Below, piece by piece: positions 19,994 to 32,227 of a DNA stretch of 64,000 bases. Every line of letters starts with the position of its first letter. Position 1 is the stretch's first letter. The notes beneath the pieces were generated by a model. It searched no databases and was not told the origin of the DNA. It worked only from the letters and a program-made list of their open reading frames with translations. This DNA comes from a gamma proteobacterium endosymbiont of Lamellibrachia anaximandri. Its GTDB lineage: Bacteria; Pseudomonadota; Gammaproteobacteria; Chromatiales; Chromatiaceae. Both the position numbers and the translations under genes were made by a program. The stretch spans positions 20,001 through 84,000 of the forward strand of contig JAESPE010000002.1 in assembly GCA_016756835.1 (NCBI GenBank), written 5' to 3'.

Positions 19994-21862
19994 TTACCCT
20001 CTGTCTTTCCCAAGCACATCCAGCAGACGCTGATGGATGCCCTCAAAACCGCCGTTGCTCATCACCAGGAGGTGATCACCCGGCTCCACCATTTCTGCAA
20101 TGCTATCGATAATGGCCTGCACCTCATCGAATACCGCTACCGTCCCACCCAAAGGGCGCAGCACTGCTGCCGCATCCCAGGTAAGATCATCCGGCGCAAA
20201 GAGTAAAACCCGGTCCGCAGCCTTCAGCGCCCCAGCCAGCAGGTCGGCGTGCACGCCCCGTTTCATGGTGTTCGATCTGGGCTCAAATACCGCAATAATC
20301 CGTGCATCTCCGACCTGATCCCGTAACCCCTGGAGGGTTGTCTCAATGGCGGTCGGATGGTGGGCAAAGTCATCATAGACCCTGACGCCTCCGACCTCTC
20401 CCCGCAGTTCCATGCGCCGTTTCACATTGCGAAAATCACTCAACGCCTCGATTGCTGTCTTCGGCGGCACACCGGCATGACGCGCTGCCGCCAACGCAGC
20501 CAGTGCATTGGAGACGTTGTGACGACCGATGAGATCCCAGCTCACCCGCCCCACCTGTTCACCATCACACACCACATCGAAGCGACTGCCGTCCAGACTG
20601 TTGTTTTCAGCATGCCAGTAGGCTTCGAGTTCGGGATCGAAATACTCCACCGGGGTCCAACAACCCCTGTCGAGCACCTCGCCCAGGTTACCGTCATAGA
20701 GCGGCGTTATGATCAGCCCACTGCCGGGCACCGTGCGCACAAGATGGTGAAACTGACGCTGAATCATCTCCAGATCGTCAAAAATATCGGCATGATCGAA
20801 CTCCAGATTGTTCATCACCAGGGTGCGGGGGCGATAGTGAACAAATTTGGAGCGCTTATCGAAAAATGCGGTGTCGTACTCGTCCGCCTCAACGACAAAA
20901 AAAGGGGTATCTCCCAGGCGGGCCGACACGCCAAAATTTTCCGGCACACCGCCGATCAGAAACCCCGGCGCCAACCCGGCATGCTGCAGGATCCAGGCCA
21001 GCAGACTGGCGGTGCTGGTTTTGCCGTGGGTGCCCGCCACCGCCAGCACCCAACGCCCCTGCAATACATGCTCTGCAAGCCACTGGGGACCGGACGTATA
21101 GGGGATGCCTTGATCGAGCATCGCCTCAACCGCTGGATTACCGCGGGACATGGCATTGCCCACCACTACCTGATCCGGCGCTGGTTGCAAGTGCTCGGTT
21201 TTATAACCCTCCTGGAGCCGGATGCCTGCCGCCTCGAGTTGTGTACTCATGGGTGGATAGACATTGGCATCAGAACCACTGACCGTATGGCCAAGTGAAC
21301 GTGCCAACAGCGCGATGCCGCCCATGAAGGTGCCGCAGATACCGAGGATATGGATGTGCATCAGGTTACCGGAAAGAGTCTGGCTACCATCGACCAGGCA
21401 AGCATTGTATAGAGCACCCCCAAGGCCACCCCGATATTCAGGGTCAGACCAAAAGGTGTGGCGAATGATGTGTCCCAGCACCACGATGCTCCAGATAATC
21501 AGCAACAGCAGCAACAGGCTCGCTTCGGTGGATTCACTGCGGTGACTCCAGGCCACCAGGGGCAGGGCCAGCAGGCCGAGCAGCAGCCCACTGCCCATCA
21601 GGGCGGTGGCCGACTGTTGAAATCGTCCTCTCAGACGGCGGGTTCGCAACGCCAGATAGAGAACAACCAGCATCAGGAAGGTCTCGAAGAGGCTTTCAAT
21701 CAACGCCAGGCCTGGACCGTGCCTCGCGTCAACGATCATCAGCAGACTGACCAGGATATTCAGCAGAAATGTCCCTGCCAGAATAACGCCGGACGCCGGC
21801 AGGTCCTGTGGCGCAGCACGCAACAGACAGAGATCGACAAAAAAGTTGAGCAACGCCTTCAT
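19994..21862 (-). CDS. mpl: Mpl (UDP-N-acetylmuramate:L-alanyl-gamma-D-glutamyl-meso-diaminopimelate ligase) with in-frame N-terminal membrane domain
   Basis: [38 protein letters not shown] (from ATG 21361) is canonical Mpl; about 167 in-frame residues upstream are hydrophobic, with no stop. Confidence 0.9.
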   Translation of the reverse strand: MKALLNFFVDLCLLRAAPQDLPASGVILAGTFLLNILVSLLMIVDARHGPGLALIESLFETFLMLVVLYLALRTRRLRGRFQQSATALMGSGLLLGLLALPLVAWSHRSESTEASLLLLLLIIWSIVVLGHIIRHTFWSDPEYRGGLGGALYNACLVDGSQTLSGNLMHIHILGICGTFMGGIALLARSLGHTVSGSDANVYPPMSTQLEAAGIRLQEGYKTEHLQPAPDQVVVGNAMSRGNPAVEAMLDQGIPYTSGPQWLAEHVLQGRWVLAVAGTHGKTSTASLLAWILQHAGLAPGFLIGGVPENFGVSARLGDTPFFVVEADEYDTAFFDKRSKFVHYRPRTLVMNNLEFDHADIFDDLEMIQRQFHHLVRTVPGSGLIITPLYDGNLGEVLDRGCWTPVEYFDPELEAYWHAENNSLDGSRFDVVCDGEQVGRVSWDLIGRHNVSNALAALAAARHAGVPPKTAIEALSDFRNVKRRMELRGEVGGVRVYDDFAHHPTAIETTLQGLRDQVGDARIIAVFEPRSNTMKRGVHADLLAGALKAADRVLLFAPDDLTWDAAAVLRPLGGTVAVFDEVQAIIDSIAEMVEPGDHLLVMSNGGFEGIHQRLLDVLGKDRG

Positions 21863-21918
21863 TCAGCTCCCGCCTGAATTCATCAAGTGACGCATCATAC
21901 CATCAGCCCGGGAACGAT

Positions 21919-23238
21919 CTATTCTTCTGCACCTACCCGAACAGATTGGCCATCCTTTATCTCCGCATCAGGCACTGAAACAACCCGCTGCCCGCCACTG
22001 AGTCCTTCCACTATTTCCAACTGGCGGTCATTCCGCAGCCCCAATTTCACGACACGGCGTTTGAGCCTATTGCCCTCGATGAGAAACACATAATGAGACC
22101 CATCCGCAGCCTGCAGCACGCTGAAACGGGGCAGGATCAACGTGTTCTGGCTGCTACCGGTGTGGAAACGTGCCTGTAACCGGTAACCAACCCCTATCTT
22201 GTCAGGATACTCAGACAGGCCAACCACTACATTGACCCGCTGCTGCTCCACCCCGAGGGAGGAGCGTTTGGTAAAACCCGCCGGCTCAATCCGCTTCACT
22301 ATGCCCTGGAGGCGCATATCACCCGCAGTCAATTCAACGGAAGTCCCAACACTGAGCCGCATGGCATCACGGGTCAACAGATCACTCACCACCTCAAGAT
22401 CGGCAGGGTCCCCGATTTCCAGCAACAACTGCCCTGCCGGAAGACTCCCCTCCCCTTCGCTATAGCGGTGCAGCACCACACCACTCACCGGGGCGCGCAG
22501 CTGCGCCAGATCAAGCTGATACGCTGCCCGCGCCAGCCGGGCGCGGGCCTGGGCCAACTGCTGCAGGCTCACCTCACGCTCAAGTCGTTTTCGGCCCAGC
22601 CACTGCTCGACATATTTTGGCCCCAGCTTGATCGCGGTAAAGAGGGTATTCAGCGCTGCCTGGATAAACTCTTCCTGCTTGAGTGAGATCTGTGCCGTCT
22701 GCGCTGCCAGTACCGCATTATCCAGCTCCTGCTGCGAAACACTGCCCTCCTTCGCAAGCTGGGTGTTCCGCTCCCTCACCTTTTCAGCCCAGGCAACCCG
22801 CACCTTCTCTGCATCGACTTGGGCATCCGCCGCACGCAGTGCATCCCGGGTGGCCTCCACCGTTGCGGTCATCTCGATTGCCAGGGTCTTTTCGATCTCA
22901 TCATAGGCATTGATGCGCAGCTGTTGCTCCATCTCTAACACCGCCGCCTGCGCCTCCTCGACACGCTGTTCAAAAGGGAAACGGTCAATCATCGCCAGCG
23001 GCTGCCCGACCTCGACCCTGTCCCCCGGCAGCAGGTCGACATGACCGATGCGCCCGTCCACCGGCATGGTCACACGATAGGTGCGGGCCAGCCGGGTCCG
23101 GGCCGGTTCGGTAAACACGCTGGAGATTCCGCCGCGCACCGGCGTCACGGCCACCACTTCCAACTGCTGGCCACAACCCGACAACAGCAACAGACAGAAC
23201 ATAACGAAACTTCCGATGACAACATTTCGTTTAGACAT
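21919..23238 (-). CDS. HlyD/RND-type periplasmic adaptor subunit of an ABC exporter
   Basis: Start MSKRNVVIGSFVMFCLLLLSGCGQQ (lipoprotein); YRVTMPVDGRIGHVDLLPGDRVEVGQPLAMID; LRAPVSGVVLHRYSEGEG. Confidence 0.88.
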   Translation of the reverse strand: MSKRNVVIGSFVMFCLLLLSGCGQQLEVVAVTPVRGGISSVFTEPARTRLARTYRVTMPVDGRIGHVDLLPGDRVEVGQPLAMIDRFPFEQRVEEAQAAVLEMEQQLRINAYDEIEKTLAIEMTATVEATRDALRAADAQVDAEKVRVAWAEKVRERNTQLAKEGSVSQQELDNAVLAAQTAQISLKQEEFIQAALNTLFTAIKLGPKYVEQWLGRKRLEREVSLQQLAQARARLARAAYQLDLAQLRAPVSGVVLHRYSEGEGSLPAGQLLLEIGDPADLEVVSDLLTRDAMRLSVGTSVELTAGDMRLQGIVKRIEPAGFTKRSSLGVEQQRVNVVVGLSEYPDKIGVGYRLQARFHTGSSQNTLILPRFSVLQAADGSHYVFLIEGNRLKRRVVKLGLRNDRQLEIVEGLSGGQRVVSVPDAEIKDGQSVRVGAEE

Positions 23239-23240
23239 GG

Positions 23241-25622
23241 TTACTCCTTGACCTTGAGGCTTTCCAGCCAGTCGAGCCGGGACAGGATGCGAAAAACGAG
23301 CCACTGCGCCAGCAGGACGAACAGCAGCATCAGCAGCGCGCTGACCACCAGAGAACCTGGCAAAATCACCGCGGGAAACCGGTAGAGTTCAGTGCTATAG
23401 AGCAGCGACAGCCCTTCACTCAACTTTACCCCGGCGTAGAGTCCCAGCAGAATCCCTATCCCGTTCAGAAGCAGGCTCTCTCCTGCAAACAGGCTGGTGA
23501 CCTGCAGCGGGGTATACCCCAATACCCGCAGGGTGCCTACCTCCCGCTCCCGTTCACTCAATGAGACCAGCGCGGTGTTGAGCACACTGCCGAAGGCGAT
23601 CATGCCGGCGAAAACCACCATCACTACAATCATGCTGCCCATGGTCTCGCCGAAGGTGGCGTCAAGCTGTGCCAACGCATGCCGACGCTCACTCAACCCC
23701 AAAATCGCCGGGCGCTCTCTAATCCGGGAGAGCAGTTTTTTACTCATCTCCCCGCCCACACTGTTGGCAAGAAAACGGTTTGCCACCTGCTCTTCCCCCA
23801 GCAGACGGCTCAGATAACCGATATCAGCATAAGCGGCGAGACCGAGATAACTTTCAACCACGGCACTCACCTCAGCCACCACCTGTTCACGGCGCCCTGT
23901 AAGCGGCCTCAGGGTCACACTGTCACCCGGTTTCAGTTCGAGAATCTCAGCAAGCTTGCGGGTTAACACCAGTCCCTGTGAAGGCACATCAACCCTTCTC
24001 CCGAACTGGTCCAGAGGTGTATGCAGACGATTGTCCGTCGGCAAACCTGTAATGGCGATACGCTTCTGGCGCGCCCCGTTAGTCAGGTCGCAGGCAACCA
24101 GCAGCTCCGGCTGGGCCAGGGTAATCCCGGGCAGGCTTTCGATCTCCGTCAAAGTCTGCAGACCAACGGGTTCGCGCAGACCGATACTCAGATCCTGATG
24201 AGAGACCCGCTCGAACTCATAACCCATCAGGTAGTCCAGTGCATCGACCATGCTGAAAGTCGCAAACACCAGCGCAGTGGCGATCAGGCTGGCAAACAGA
24301 CTCACCAGCGAACGGAAAGGGTTGCGAAACACCGAGCGCAGAATCGAGCGCCAGCGAAAATTCAGTCGCCCCCAAAGAAACCCCAGACGCTCCAACAGAA
24401 TGTGGCCGCCTGCCTGGGGGGCCGGAGGGCGCATCGCTTCCGCAGGCTGCAAACGGGTCGCCCGCCAGACACCATAACCACTACCGGCAAGGGCAAACAG
24501 CAGGCTGATCAACAGTCCGGCCAGGGCGATATCTCCATAGAAGTGATAGACCAGTCCCGGCAGTTCGTAAAACTCTCGATAGATCGCCACCATCTCCGAC
24601 TGCAACCAGACACCAAGCGCTATGCCCAACAGGCCACCGGTACAACCCACCACCACACCATAGGAGAGATAGTGCCGGATCAGGCTGAAACGGTCGTACC
24701 CCAGAGCACGCAAGGTTCCAATGATCGATCGCTGTTGGTTCACCAGACGACCAATCAACACATTGAGCACCAAGGCGCCTACGCCGAGAAAGATCATCGG
24801 CAGAATTCTCGACTGCACCTCAAGCCCGGCCAGTTCATCCTGCAGGAAACGGAACGAGGCCTGCTCGGAGACCGGCGTGGTCAGGGTCACACCGAAGGGG
24901 TCGAGCCGCAGTGCTATAGCCAACAGGACGTTCTTCACCTGCGTGGCGTGTCGGCTGCTGAGTCGTCCGAGTAGTTGGTTGTAGGCTCCGTCCAGGTCGC
25001 TTCTCGCCTGCAGATAGCGCTCACCAAGATAGATCACTCCAAAACGCGCTGGATCGGGTGCCAGTCCACCACTGGCCGGAATCAGGTAGACAAACTCGGG
25101 AGACTGGGCAGTCCCGACCACCAGCAGTTCCTGTCGGCTTTCGAGCAGCAGTGCGCCGATCCGATCACCCGGTTTCAATCCGTGGGCCTCTGCGAAGGCA
25201 TGATTGAGAACAACTTCAGCCTCTCCGGGGCCGGAGATACTGCTACCGGTGCGCATCATAAGATCATTGAAGCGGGGACTGGCATAATCCGGCAGAGATA
25301 GGGCAACCCCCTCAATCGGCCGCACGACGCCAGGCAGATCGATCATCACCGATTGTGAAATCCGCCCCTCGATATTCACCACCCCATCAAGTCTTGCGAT
25401 CTCCTCCACCGCCCATGAAGGGGCGCGCTTCAGATCCACCACAAAGTCGCTCAGGCGATAATCACGATAGTAGGCGTCTCTGGCACCACCCATATCGTGC
25501 CAAACACCCGCCATCCCGACATAGGCGCCGACGCCAATTGCAATCACCGCAAGCAGGGTCAGAAGCTGCCCCTTGCGCCGCCAGAGGTCACGTCTCAATT
25601 TATGGCGCAACGACCGGCTCAC
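23241..25622 (-). CDS. ABC transporter permease, FtsX/MacB-like
   Basis: Two FtsX-like halves; SEREREVGTLRVLGYTPLQV, IIGTLRALGYDRFSLIRHYL. Confidence 0.9.
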   Translation of the reverse strand: MSRSLRHKLRRDLWRRKGQLLTLLAVIAIGVGAYVGMAGVWHDMGGARDAYYRDYRLSDFVVDLKRAPSWAVEEIARLDGVVNIEGRISQSVMIDLPGVVRPIEGVALSLPDYASPRFNDLMMRTGSSISGPGEAEVVLNHAFAEAHGLKPGDRIGALLLESRQELLVVGTAQSPEFVYLIPASGGLAPDPARFGVIYLGERYLQARSDLDGAYNQLLGRLSSRHATQVKNVLLAIALRLDPFGVTLTTPVSEQASFRFLQDELAGLEVQSRILPMIFLGVGALVLNVLIGRLVNQQRSIIGTLRALGYDRFSLIRHYLSYGVVVGCTGGLLGIALGVWLQSEMVAIYREFYELPGLVYHFYGDIALAGLLISLLFALAGSGYGVWRATRLQPAEAMRPPAPQAGGHILLERLGFLWGRLNFRWRSILRSVFRNPFRSLVSLFASLIATALVFATFSMVDALDYLMGYEFERVSHQDLSIGLREPVGLQTLTEIESLPGITLAQPELLVACDLTNGARQKRIAITGLPTDNRLHTPLDQFGRRVDVPSQGLVLTRKLAEILELKPGDSVTLRPLTGRREQVVAEVSAVVESYLGLAAYADIGYLSRLLGEEQVANRFLANSVGGEMSKKLLSRIRERPAILGLSERRHALAQLDATFGETMGSMIVVMVVFAGMIAFGSVLNTALVSLSEREREVGTLRVLGYTPLQVTSLFAGESLLLNGIGILLGLYAGVKLSEGLSLLYSTELYRFPAVILPGSLVVSALLMLLFVLLAQWLVFRILSRLDWLESLKVKE

Positions 25623-26335
25623 CAGGTGACCTCATCCACCGGAACCGGTCTGGCATTCACCTGCAGTGAATGTATGCCCCCATCCCGGATGGTGGCGATC
25701 CGATCACCGATGCCGGCAATCGCGCTATTGTGGGTGATCAGCACCAGGGTCTTGCCCAACTCCTCTTTCAGACGTACCAGCAGTGCCAGAACCTGACGAC
25801 TGGTGGCCAGATCCAGCGCACCAGTCGGCTCATCACAGAGCAGCAGCTTTGGATTGCCCGCCAAGGCGCGGGCAATGGCGACGCGCTGCTGCTCTCCACC
25901 ACTCATCTGTGAGGGGAAGTGATTTTCGTATCCAGCCAGCCCCACAAGCGCCAGCGCTTCTCCAGGATCAAGCGGATCGCCGGCTATCTCCGTGGCAACC
26001 TGGACATTCTCAAGCGCCGTCAACATCGGCGCCAGATTGTAGAATTGAAAGACAAAACCAACTTGGTGCCGCCGGTATTCAGTCAACGCCTGATCCGTCG
26101 CCTGCGCCAGATCTATCCCTTCGTACAGCACTCTCCCGCTGGTGGGATGATCCATGCCGCCGATAAGGTTGAGCAGGGTGCTCTTACCCGAACCACTCGG
26201 GCCGATGATGACCATGAACTCGCCATCGAGAATATCGAGAGAAGCATCCCGCAGCGCCGGAACCTCCACCTCTCCCATGCGAAAGATACGACTGGCGTTT
26301 CTTACGGATAACAAAACCTTCCGTTCCATTGGCAT
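25619..26335 (-). CDS. ABC transporter ATP-binding protein
   Basis: [18 protein letters not shown] Walker [33 protein letters not shown]. Confidence 0.95.
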   Translation of the reverse strand: MPMERKVLLSVRNASRIFRMGEVEVPALRDASLDILDGEFMVIIGPSGSGKSTLLNLIGGMDHPTSGRVLYEGIDLAQATDQALTEYRRHQVGFVFQFYNLAPMLTALENVQVATEIAGDPLDPGEALALVGLAGYENHFPSQMSGGEQQRVAIARALAGNPKLLLCDEPTGALDLATSRQVLALLVRLKEELGKTLVLITHNSAIAGIGDRIATIRDGGIHSLQVNARPVPVDEVTW

Positions 26336-26486
26336 CCATATTTTTGCGGTGTGGTCGGCTCAAATTATAGGCCACGAAGCCTCATGTAGGCAGGATCAAG
26401 CGCAAGTGTTGGCTCTGACATTGATGCTTGCCGGTTTCGTCACACTGAACCGGCGACCCCTCTGATCCGTATTCCAGACAATAAAA

Positions 26487-26511
26487 AAGGCCGGCAGAGA
26501 CTGCCGGCCTT
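26487..26511 (-). terminator. Rho-independent terminator downstream of norB
   Basis: AAGGCCGGCA-GAGAC-TGCCGGCCTT; minus-strand T-run follows. Confidence 0.85.
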
Positions 26512-26549
26512 AAGTGAGGCTGTTACACCTCAGGGGGGGTTATGGTTAT

Positions 26550-27953
<1,404 letters not shown>

Positions 27954-28418
27954 TTAACCCTGGATGTTTGGCGGCCAGCCAGCGGTGTTGATCTCAGATA
28001 CATACTTCAGAAATTCAGCCAGGGCAGTCAGCTCTTCATCGTTGAAGTTGAACTGCGGCATACTGCGGCGACCGGGAATACCATCTTTCGGGCGGCTCAG
28101 AATAAAACCCTTGATCGCATCGGTCGAATTGCCAAAACGCTTGTAGACGTTGCCCAGCTCAGGCGCGAAGTAGGCGCCCTCCCCCAGTAGCGTGTGGCAG
28201 CCAATGCAGTCATTGTTCTCCCAAAGCGCCTTGCCTTGAGCGATAACCGGACCCAGCTCCCCCTCCAGGGCCGCCCGGTTATCACGATTTGGAAGCTGCC
28301 CCATGGTGTCGAACGTAAGAGCGAGAAAAAGTAGAAAGAAAAAAGCGCTTCCACCATAAAAGATGTTGCGCGCCATCGATTTAGTAAAGGCCTCGGCCAT
28401 GTGATTACTCCTATGCAT
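27954..28418 (-). CDS. norC: Nitric oxide reductase cytochrome c subunit
   Basis: GKALWENNDCIGCHTLLGEGAYFAPELGNVYKRFG; N-terminal TM. Confidence 0.95.
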   Translation of the reverse strand: MHRSNHMAEAFTKSMARNIFYGGSAFFFLLFLALTFDTMGQLPNRDNRAALEGELGPVIAQGKALWENNDCIGCHTLLGEGAYFAPELGNVYKRFGNSTDAIKGFILSRPKDGIPGRRSMPQFNFNDEELTALAEFLKYVSEINTAGWPPNIQG

Positions 28419-28464
28419 GCAGACTTGCGACGTAAATTAGAAAATATTAATAGATGACAAGGCT

Positions 28465-28478
28465 TTGACCTTGATCAA
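28465..28478. promoter_or_regulatory. FNR/DNR-type palindrome upstream of norC
   Basis: TTGAC-CTTG-ATCAA, about 47 nt upstream of the norC ATG. Confidence 0.75.
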
Positions 28479-28495
28479 GTTATGGTTTTGGAGAG

Positions 28496-29389
28496 CTATT
28501 TGCACCATGCCCCCTGCTCGATCCAGCGCATCAGCAGACTGGTATTCGGGTGGTCACTCTCCTCGCCCGGATTGATACCAGGCGGCATACGATTCTCCGT
28601 CAGACGCTGGTAAAGCCGACTCTTTTCCGCCTCGTGTGGAATAACAATAGGGATACCCGGCCTGCCTTGTTTTTTGTTGGTTCGGGAGAAGGCCCCCGTC
28701 ATGATGGCCTCATGGCTGCTCAGGTTGACCTCATTGAAGTTGGGCGGGTCCCGGAATCCCGCATGGCAGGAGATACATGCGATATCGGAGCCAAATGCCG
28801 TGGGCTCGGCAAAGAGCGACAGCACGCTGGTCTTGAAAAACTCGTCATCTGCCGCCCCGCTGTCGATCCACTTTTTGACCTTTTGAATACTTTCAGTATC
28901 GGTTGGATGCAGGAAGGAGACACCCAGCGGCATACGGTTGTTTCGGAGTTTATGCACCAGACGGCTATCCATTGGCTTGCCCGGTGAAATGACGGGTCTG
29001 GCCGAGGCTTCAGTGGAACCTCGCAGAATACCTTCACAACTGGAGAGGTCCAGTCCCCGGTAACTCCGTGACGGGTCATTGGAGCTGTGACAAACGATAC
29101 AGGCCGGTCCATTGCCAAAGGCGTTTGGAGTGCGCATCAATGTGGCGATGTAATCGTAGGTAATAGGAATATTTCCCTGCAGAACCAGGGCCTTGACTGC
29201 ATCGTGATCCCCTTCGATCTTGAGTTCACCCAAGCGGATCTTGCGCCACATCTGATGGGTAACGCTGGCTGGATTCGCCACCTCATCCGCAGCCGACAGT
29301 GCCGCTGAAAAAAAAAGCGATGAACAGCCAGCGATCAGTGCGGCAACCAAATAAGATGTGCCGCTGTACTTTTTCGAACCACCAAACAC
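28496..29389 (-). CDS. Dihaem c-type cytochrome with internally duplicated domain
   Basis: Two CxxCH (CIVCH, CISCH) in repeated halves, each ending in an RMP(L/P)G motif. Confidence 0.8.
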   Translation of the reverse strand: MFGGSKKYSGTSYLVAALIAGCSSLFFSAALSAADEVANPASVTHQMWRKIRLGELKIEGDHDAVKALVLQGNIPITYDYIATLMRTPNAFGNGPACIVCHSSNDPSRSYRGLDLSSCEGILRGSTEASARPVISPGKPMDSRLVHKLRNNRMPLGVSFLHPTDTESIQKVKKWIDSGAADDEFFKTSVLSLFAEPTAFGSDIACISCHAGFRDPPNFNEVNLSSHEAIMTGAFSRTNKKQGRPGIPIVIPHEAEKSRLYQRLTENRMPPGINPGEESDHPNTSLLMRWIEQGAWCK

Positions 29390-29507
29390 ATCTTTCCCCT
29401 GTTTTTACGCAACGACCCTCGCCAAGCCGATTGCAACAAAGTTCTCTGCCGGGCAATATGACTGAAACTGAATGCCTTGTCCATCGACGTAAAACCGGAG
29501 CCAATAG

Positions 29508-30350
29508 TTGATTTTACCCAGACTCTTTTTTGTCGTGCTGGCCACGCTGATATCGTTCTCATCAACCTGCGCCAGCGAAGAGAGGGAAATACATCTGCAG
29601 CTCCCTCCCGCCTCTTTGGCACAGTGGTATAAACCGGCCAATAAACGTCACGTCTGGCTACACAACATGTTCAAACTGCGCCGTGAGATGCTGGCGGTCT
29701 CCGACTATTTGGCACTGGAAGATCAGGTGCGGCTCAATAAGTGGACCACACGCCTGGCGCAGCACTACCTCAAGATTGGCGAAATGGTACCGGAGTGGCG
29801 GGATGAACTGGAACTCGAACAGATGGACGCACTACAAAAGGCGGTGGAACAGGGCGATTACAAACAGGCGGCCACCACACTGAGAAAAATTGGTCTCAGC
29901 TGCCGTTCCTGCCATCGGGACTATCGCGCCGTAGCTGCTGCACTCTATCGCAGTCCGGACTTCAGTATAGTCAAGGTCGAAGATACTGAAACATTGGAGG
30001 AGGAGTCCTATAAAAGGGTAATGGAGCGTCTCACCCTGTTGCTCAACCGGATCAAGATCGCCAGTGAGGATGAGAGAAAACAGACGGCACTCGATAGCCT
30101 GGGCGATCTTCGCCAGCGGCTTGAAGATCTTGGGCAAAGTTGTGAATCCTGCCATAAGGACAAAGCCAAAAAATCAAGAATCCTCGGCGCTGAAACAGAG
30201 AAATCCCTGGCGGCACTTGAACTTGCGATCAAAGCAGGAGAGATAAAGCAGACAGGACGCCACTTGGGAACACTGGCCGTCCAGAGCTGTGCACGCTGCC
30301 ACAGCGTACATCGCACCCTGTATGACATCAAAAAGGTGCTCTTACCTTAA
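29508..30350 (+). CDS. Trihaem c-type cytochrome, cytochrome c'-like tandem helical domains (TTG start)
   Basis: CRSCH, CESCH, CARCH each after a helical stretch; signal peptide MILPRLFFVVLATLISFSSTCAS. Confidence 0.75.
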   Translation: MILPRLFFVVLATLISFSSTCASEEREIHLQLPPASLAQWYKPANKRHVWLHNMFKLRREMLAVSDYLALEDQVRLNKWTTRLAQHYLKIGEMVPEWRDELELEQMDALQKAVEQGDYKQAATTLRKIGLSCRSCHRDYRAVAAALYRSPDFSIVKVEDTETLEEESYKRVMERLTLLLNRIKIASEDERKQTALDSLGDLRQRLEDLGQSCESCHKDKAKKSRILGAETEKSLAALELAIKAGEIKQTGRHLGTLAVQSCARCHSVHRTLYDIKKVLLP

Positions 30351-30375
30351 ACGAGACTTAAACGGCTCCTCCCCA

Positions 30376-30389
30376 TTGATACATATCAT
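30376..30389. promoter_or_regulatory. Possible FNR-type site upstream of the octaheme cytochrome gene
   Basis: TTGAT-ACAT-ATCAT, one mismatch to TTGAT-N4-ATCAA. Confidence 0.4.
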
Positions 30390-30520
30390 GCTTTTTTCGA
30401 ATAATAACGAGTAGACTCCCACCTTGGTGTAATGCAGGTATATTTACACTCCGCACAGGTCCGCAGAGATCTGTCGTTGTCAGCGCCGCTGATTGGTGTT
30501 TACAAGGGGATATCGTCACG

Positions 30521-32227
30521 ATGATCAACCATTATCCTCCGGCCTCCAGGCGCCGGATGTATCGCTTTAATTACATATCTCTTAGCTTCTCTATCCTGAT
30601 TCTGACACTTGGCTGGGCAACAACAACCCTGGCCTCTTCAGATCCAAAAATCGAAATGGGCATCTCCGAATATACAAAAACGGATGAACGCCATGCGATT
30701 ATCAAACCCAAAAAAGAGAGCACGGCAACCACTGATCATACAAAACTGAAGGAACTGCAAGGCCCGTTTTTTAGTGGTCCTGAAGTGACCAAAGCCTGCC
30801 TGGAGTGTCACAACACCGCAGGTCATCAGTTCATGAAAAATAAGCACTGGACCTGGGACTACAAACACCCAAAGACAGGGCAACACCTTGGCAAGAGCGT
30901 GCTGATCAATAACTTCTGCACCAATGCCAGGGGCAATGAAGGTATGTGCGCCCAGTGTCATGCCGGTTATAACATGGACAGCCCGGATTTTGATTTCACA
31001 AACCAGGAGAATATGGATTGCCTGGTCTGCCACGAATCCACTGGCACCTACTACAAAACACCCACATCAAAAGGCAACAAGGCCTGCTCCGTCATGTTTG
31101 AGGGCAAGCCTGCCATCGACTGGGCGGCGGTTGCCAAAAGCGTTGAGATGCCGACTCGCAACAACTGCGGCAAGTGCCACTTCTATGGTGGCGGCGGCGA
31201 CAATGTGAAACACGGCGATCTCTCATCTGTGCTTTTTGATCCACCAAAAGAGGTCGATGTACACATGAGTGAAGCCGGTGAAGGCTTTACCTGTGTCACC
31301 TGCCACGTGGGCGAAGGTCACGAGTGGGCCGGCAGCCGGTACGAGATGCTGGTCAACGACGAGACCGGCACCGGCAAGCCTGGCATGCCACGGGAAACCG
31401 CTTCATGCGAAAGTTGTCACAGCGCATCACCCCATCCCATCACGTCAGTCCAGGGGATCAAGCTCAACAGCCATACTCAAACAGTTGCCTGCGAAACCTG
31501 CCACATTCCGGCCATTGCCCGGGGTGGCGTCGCTACAGAGGTCGATTGGGACTGGCGCACCATGGGCAAACTGAAAGATGGCGAGGGCTTCAAGCTGAAG
31601 GAGTACACCCAAGGGGATGGCCATCACCGCGCCACCTACAAGTCGATCAAGGGCACCTTCACCTATGCGGAAGACCTTGAGCCGATGTACGCCTGGTTTG
31701 ACGGCACCATGAACTACACCACGATTGCCACCAAATTTGATCCATCAAAAGGCCCGATCGACATCAACAGTTTTTCCGGCTCCCATGATGACCCGGGTTC
31801 ACGCATCTACCCGTTCAAACGCATGCATACCACACAACCCTACGACAAGGGCAACAACACCCTGCCCTATATGCATCTTTGGGGAAATGATGATAGTGCA
31901 CTCTGGGGCAACTACGATTTCGGCAAGGCCATAGAGGCCGGAATGAAGAAAAATGGCATCCCCTACAGCGGCGAATGGGGGTTTATAGAAACCTACTCCT
32001 ACTGGCCCATCAACCATATGGTGGCGCCCAAAGATGAGGCCCTGAGTTGTTCCAGCTGTCATTCACATGACGGCAGACTCGATCATCTTGAGGGTTTCTA
32101 TATGCCGGGTAGAGGCAAGAATGAAATACTCGATCTTATCGGTTTATTGGCAGTTCTCGGCACCCTGGGTGGGGTACTTGGACACGGCGCGTTGCGCATG
32201 ATCGCCACCCGCAGGAGGAAAGTCTGA
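30521..32227 (+). CDS. Octaheme tetrathionate reductase (OTR) family cytochrome c, membrane anchored
   Basis: Eight CxxCH motifs (CLECH, CAQCH, CLVCH, CGKCH, CVTCH, CESCH, CETCH, CSSCH) with OTR-like context; C-terminal TM. Confidence 0.88.
   Translation: MINHYPPASRRRMYRFNYISLSFSILILTLGWATTTLASSDPKIEMGISEYTKTDERHAIIKPKKESTATTDHTKLKELQGPFFSGPEVTKACLECHNTAGHQFMKNKHWTWDYKHPKTGQHLGKSVLINNFCTNARGNEGMCAQCHAGYNMDSPDFDFTNQENMDCLVCHESTGTYYKTPTSKGNKACSVMFEGKPAIDWAAVAKSVEMPTRNNCGKCHFYGGGGDNVKHGDLSSVLFDPPKEVDVHMSEAGEGFTCVTCHVGEGHEWAGSRYEMLVNDETGTGKPGMPRETASCESCHSASPHPITSVQGIKLNSHTQTVACETCHIPAIARGGVATEVDWDWRTMGKLKDGEGFKLKEYTQGDGHHRATYKSIKGTFTYAEDLEPMYAWFDGTMNYTTIATKFDPSKGPIDINSFSGSHDDPGSRIYPFKRMHTTQPYDKGNNTLPYMHLWGNDDSALWGNYDFGKAIEAGMKKNGIPYSGEWGFIETYSYWPINHMVAPKDEALSCSSCHSHDGRLDHLEGFYMPGRGKNEILDLIGLLAVLGTLGGVLGHGALRMIATRRRKV

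Noticed and set aside
20357-21298. 313-aa plus-strand ORF opposite mpl
   Set aside because: Antisense shadow of a confident gene.
24021-24974. 317-aa plus-strand ORF opposite the ABC permease
   Set aside because: Gln/His-rich low-complexity shadow frame.
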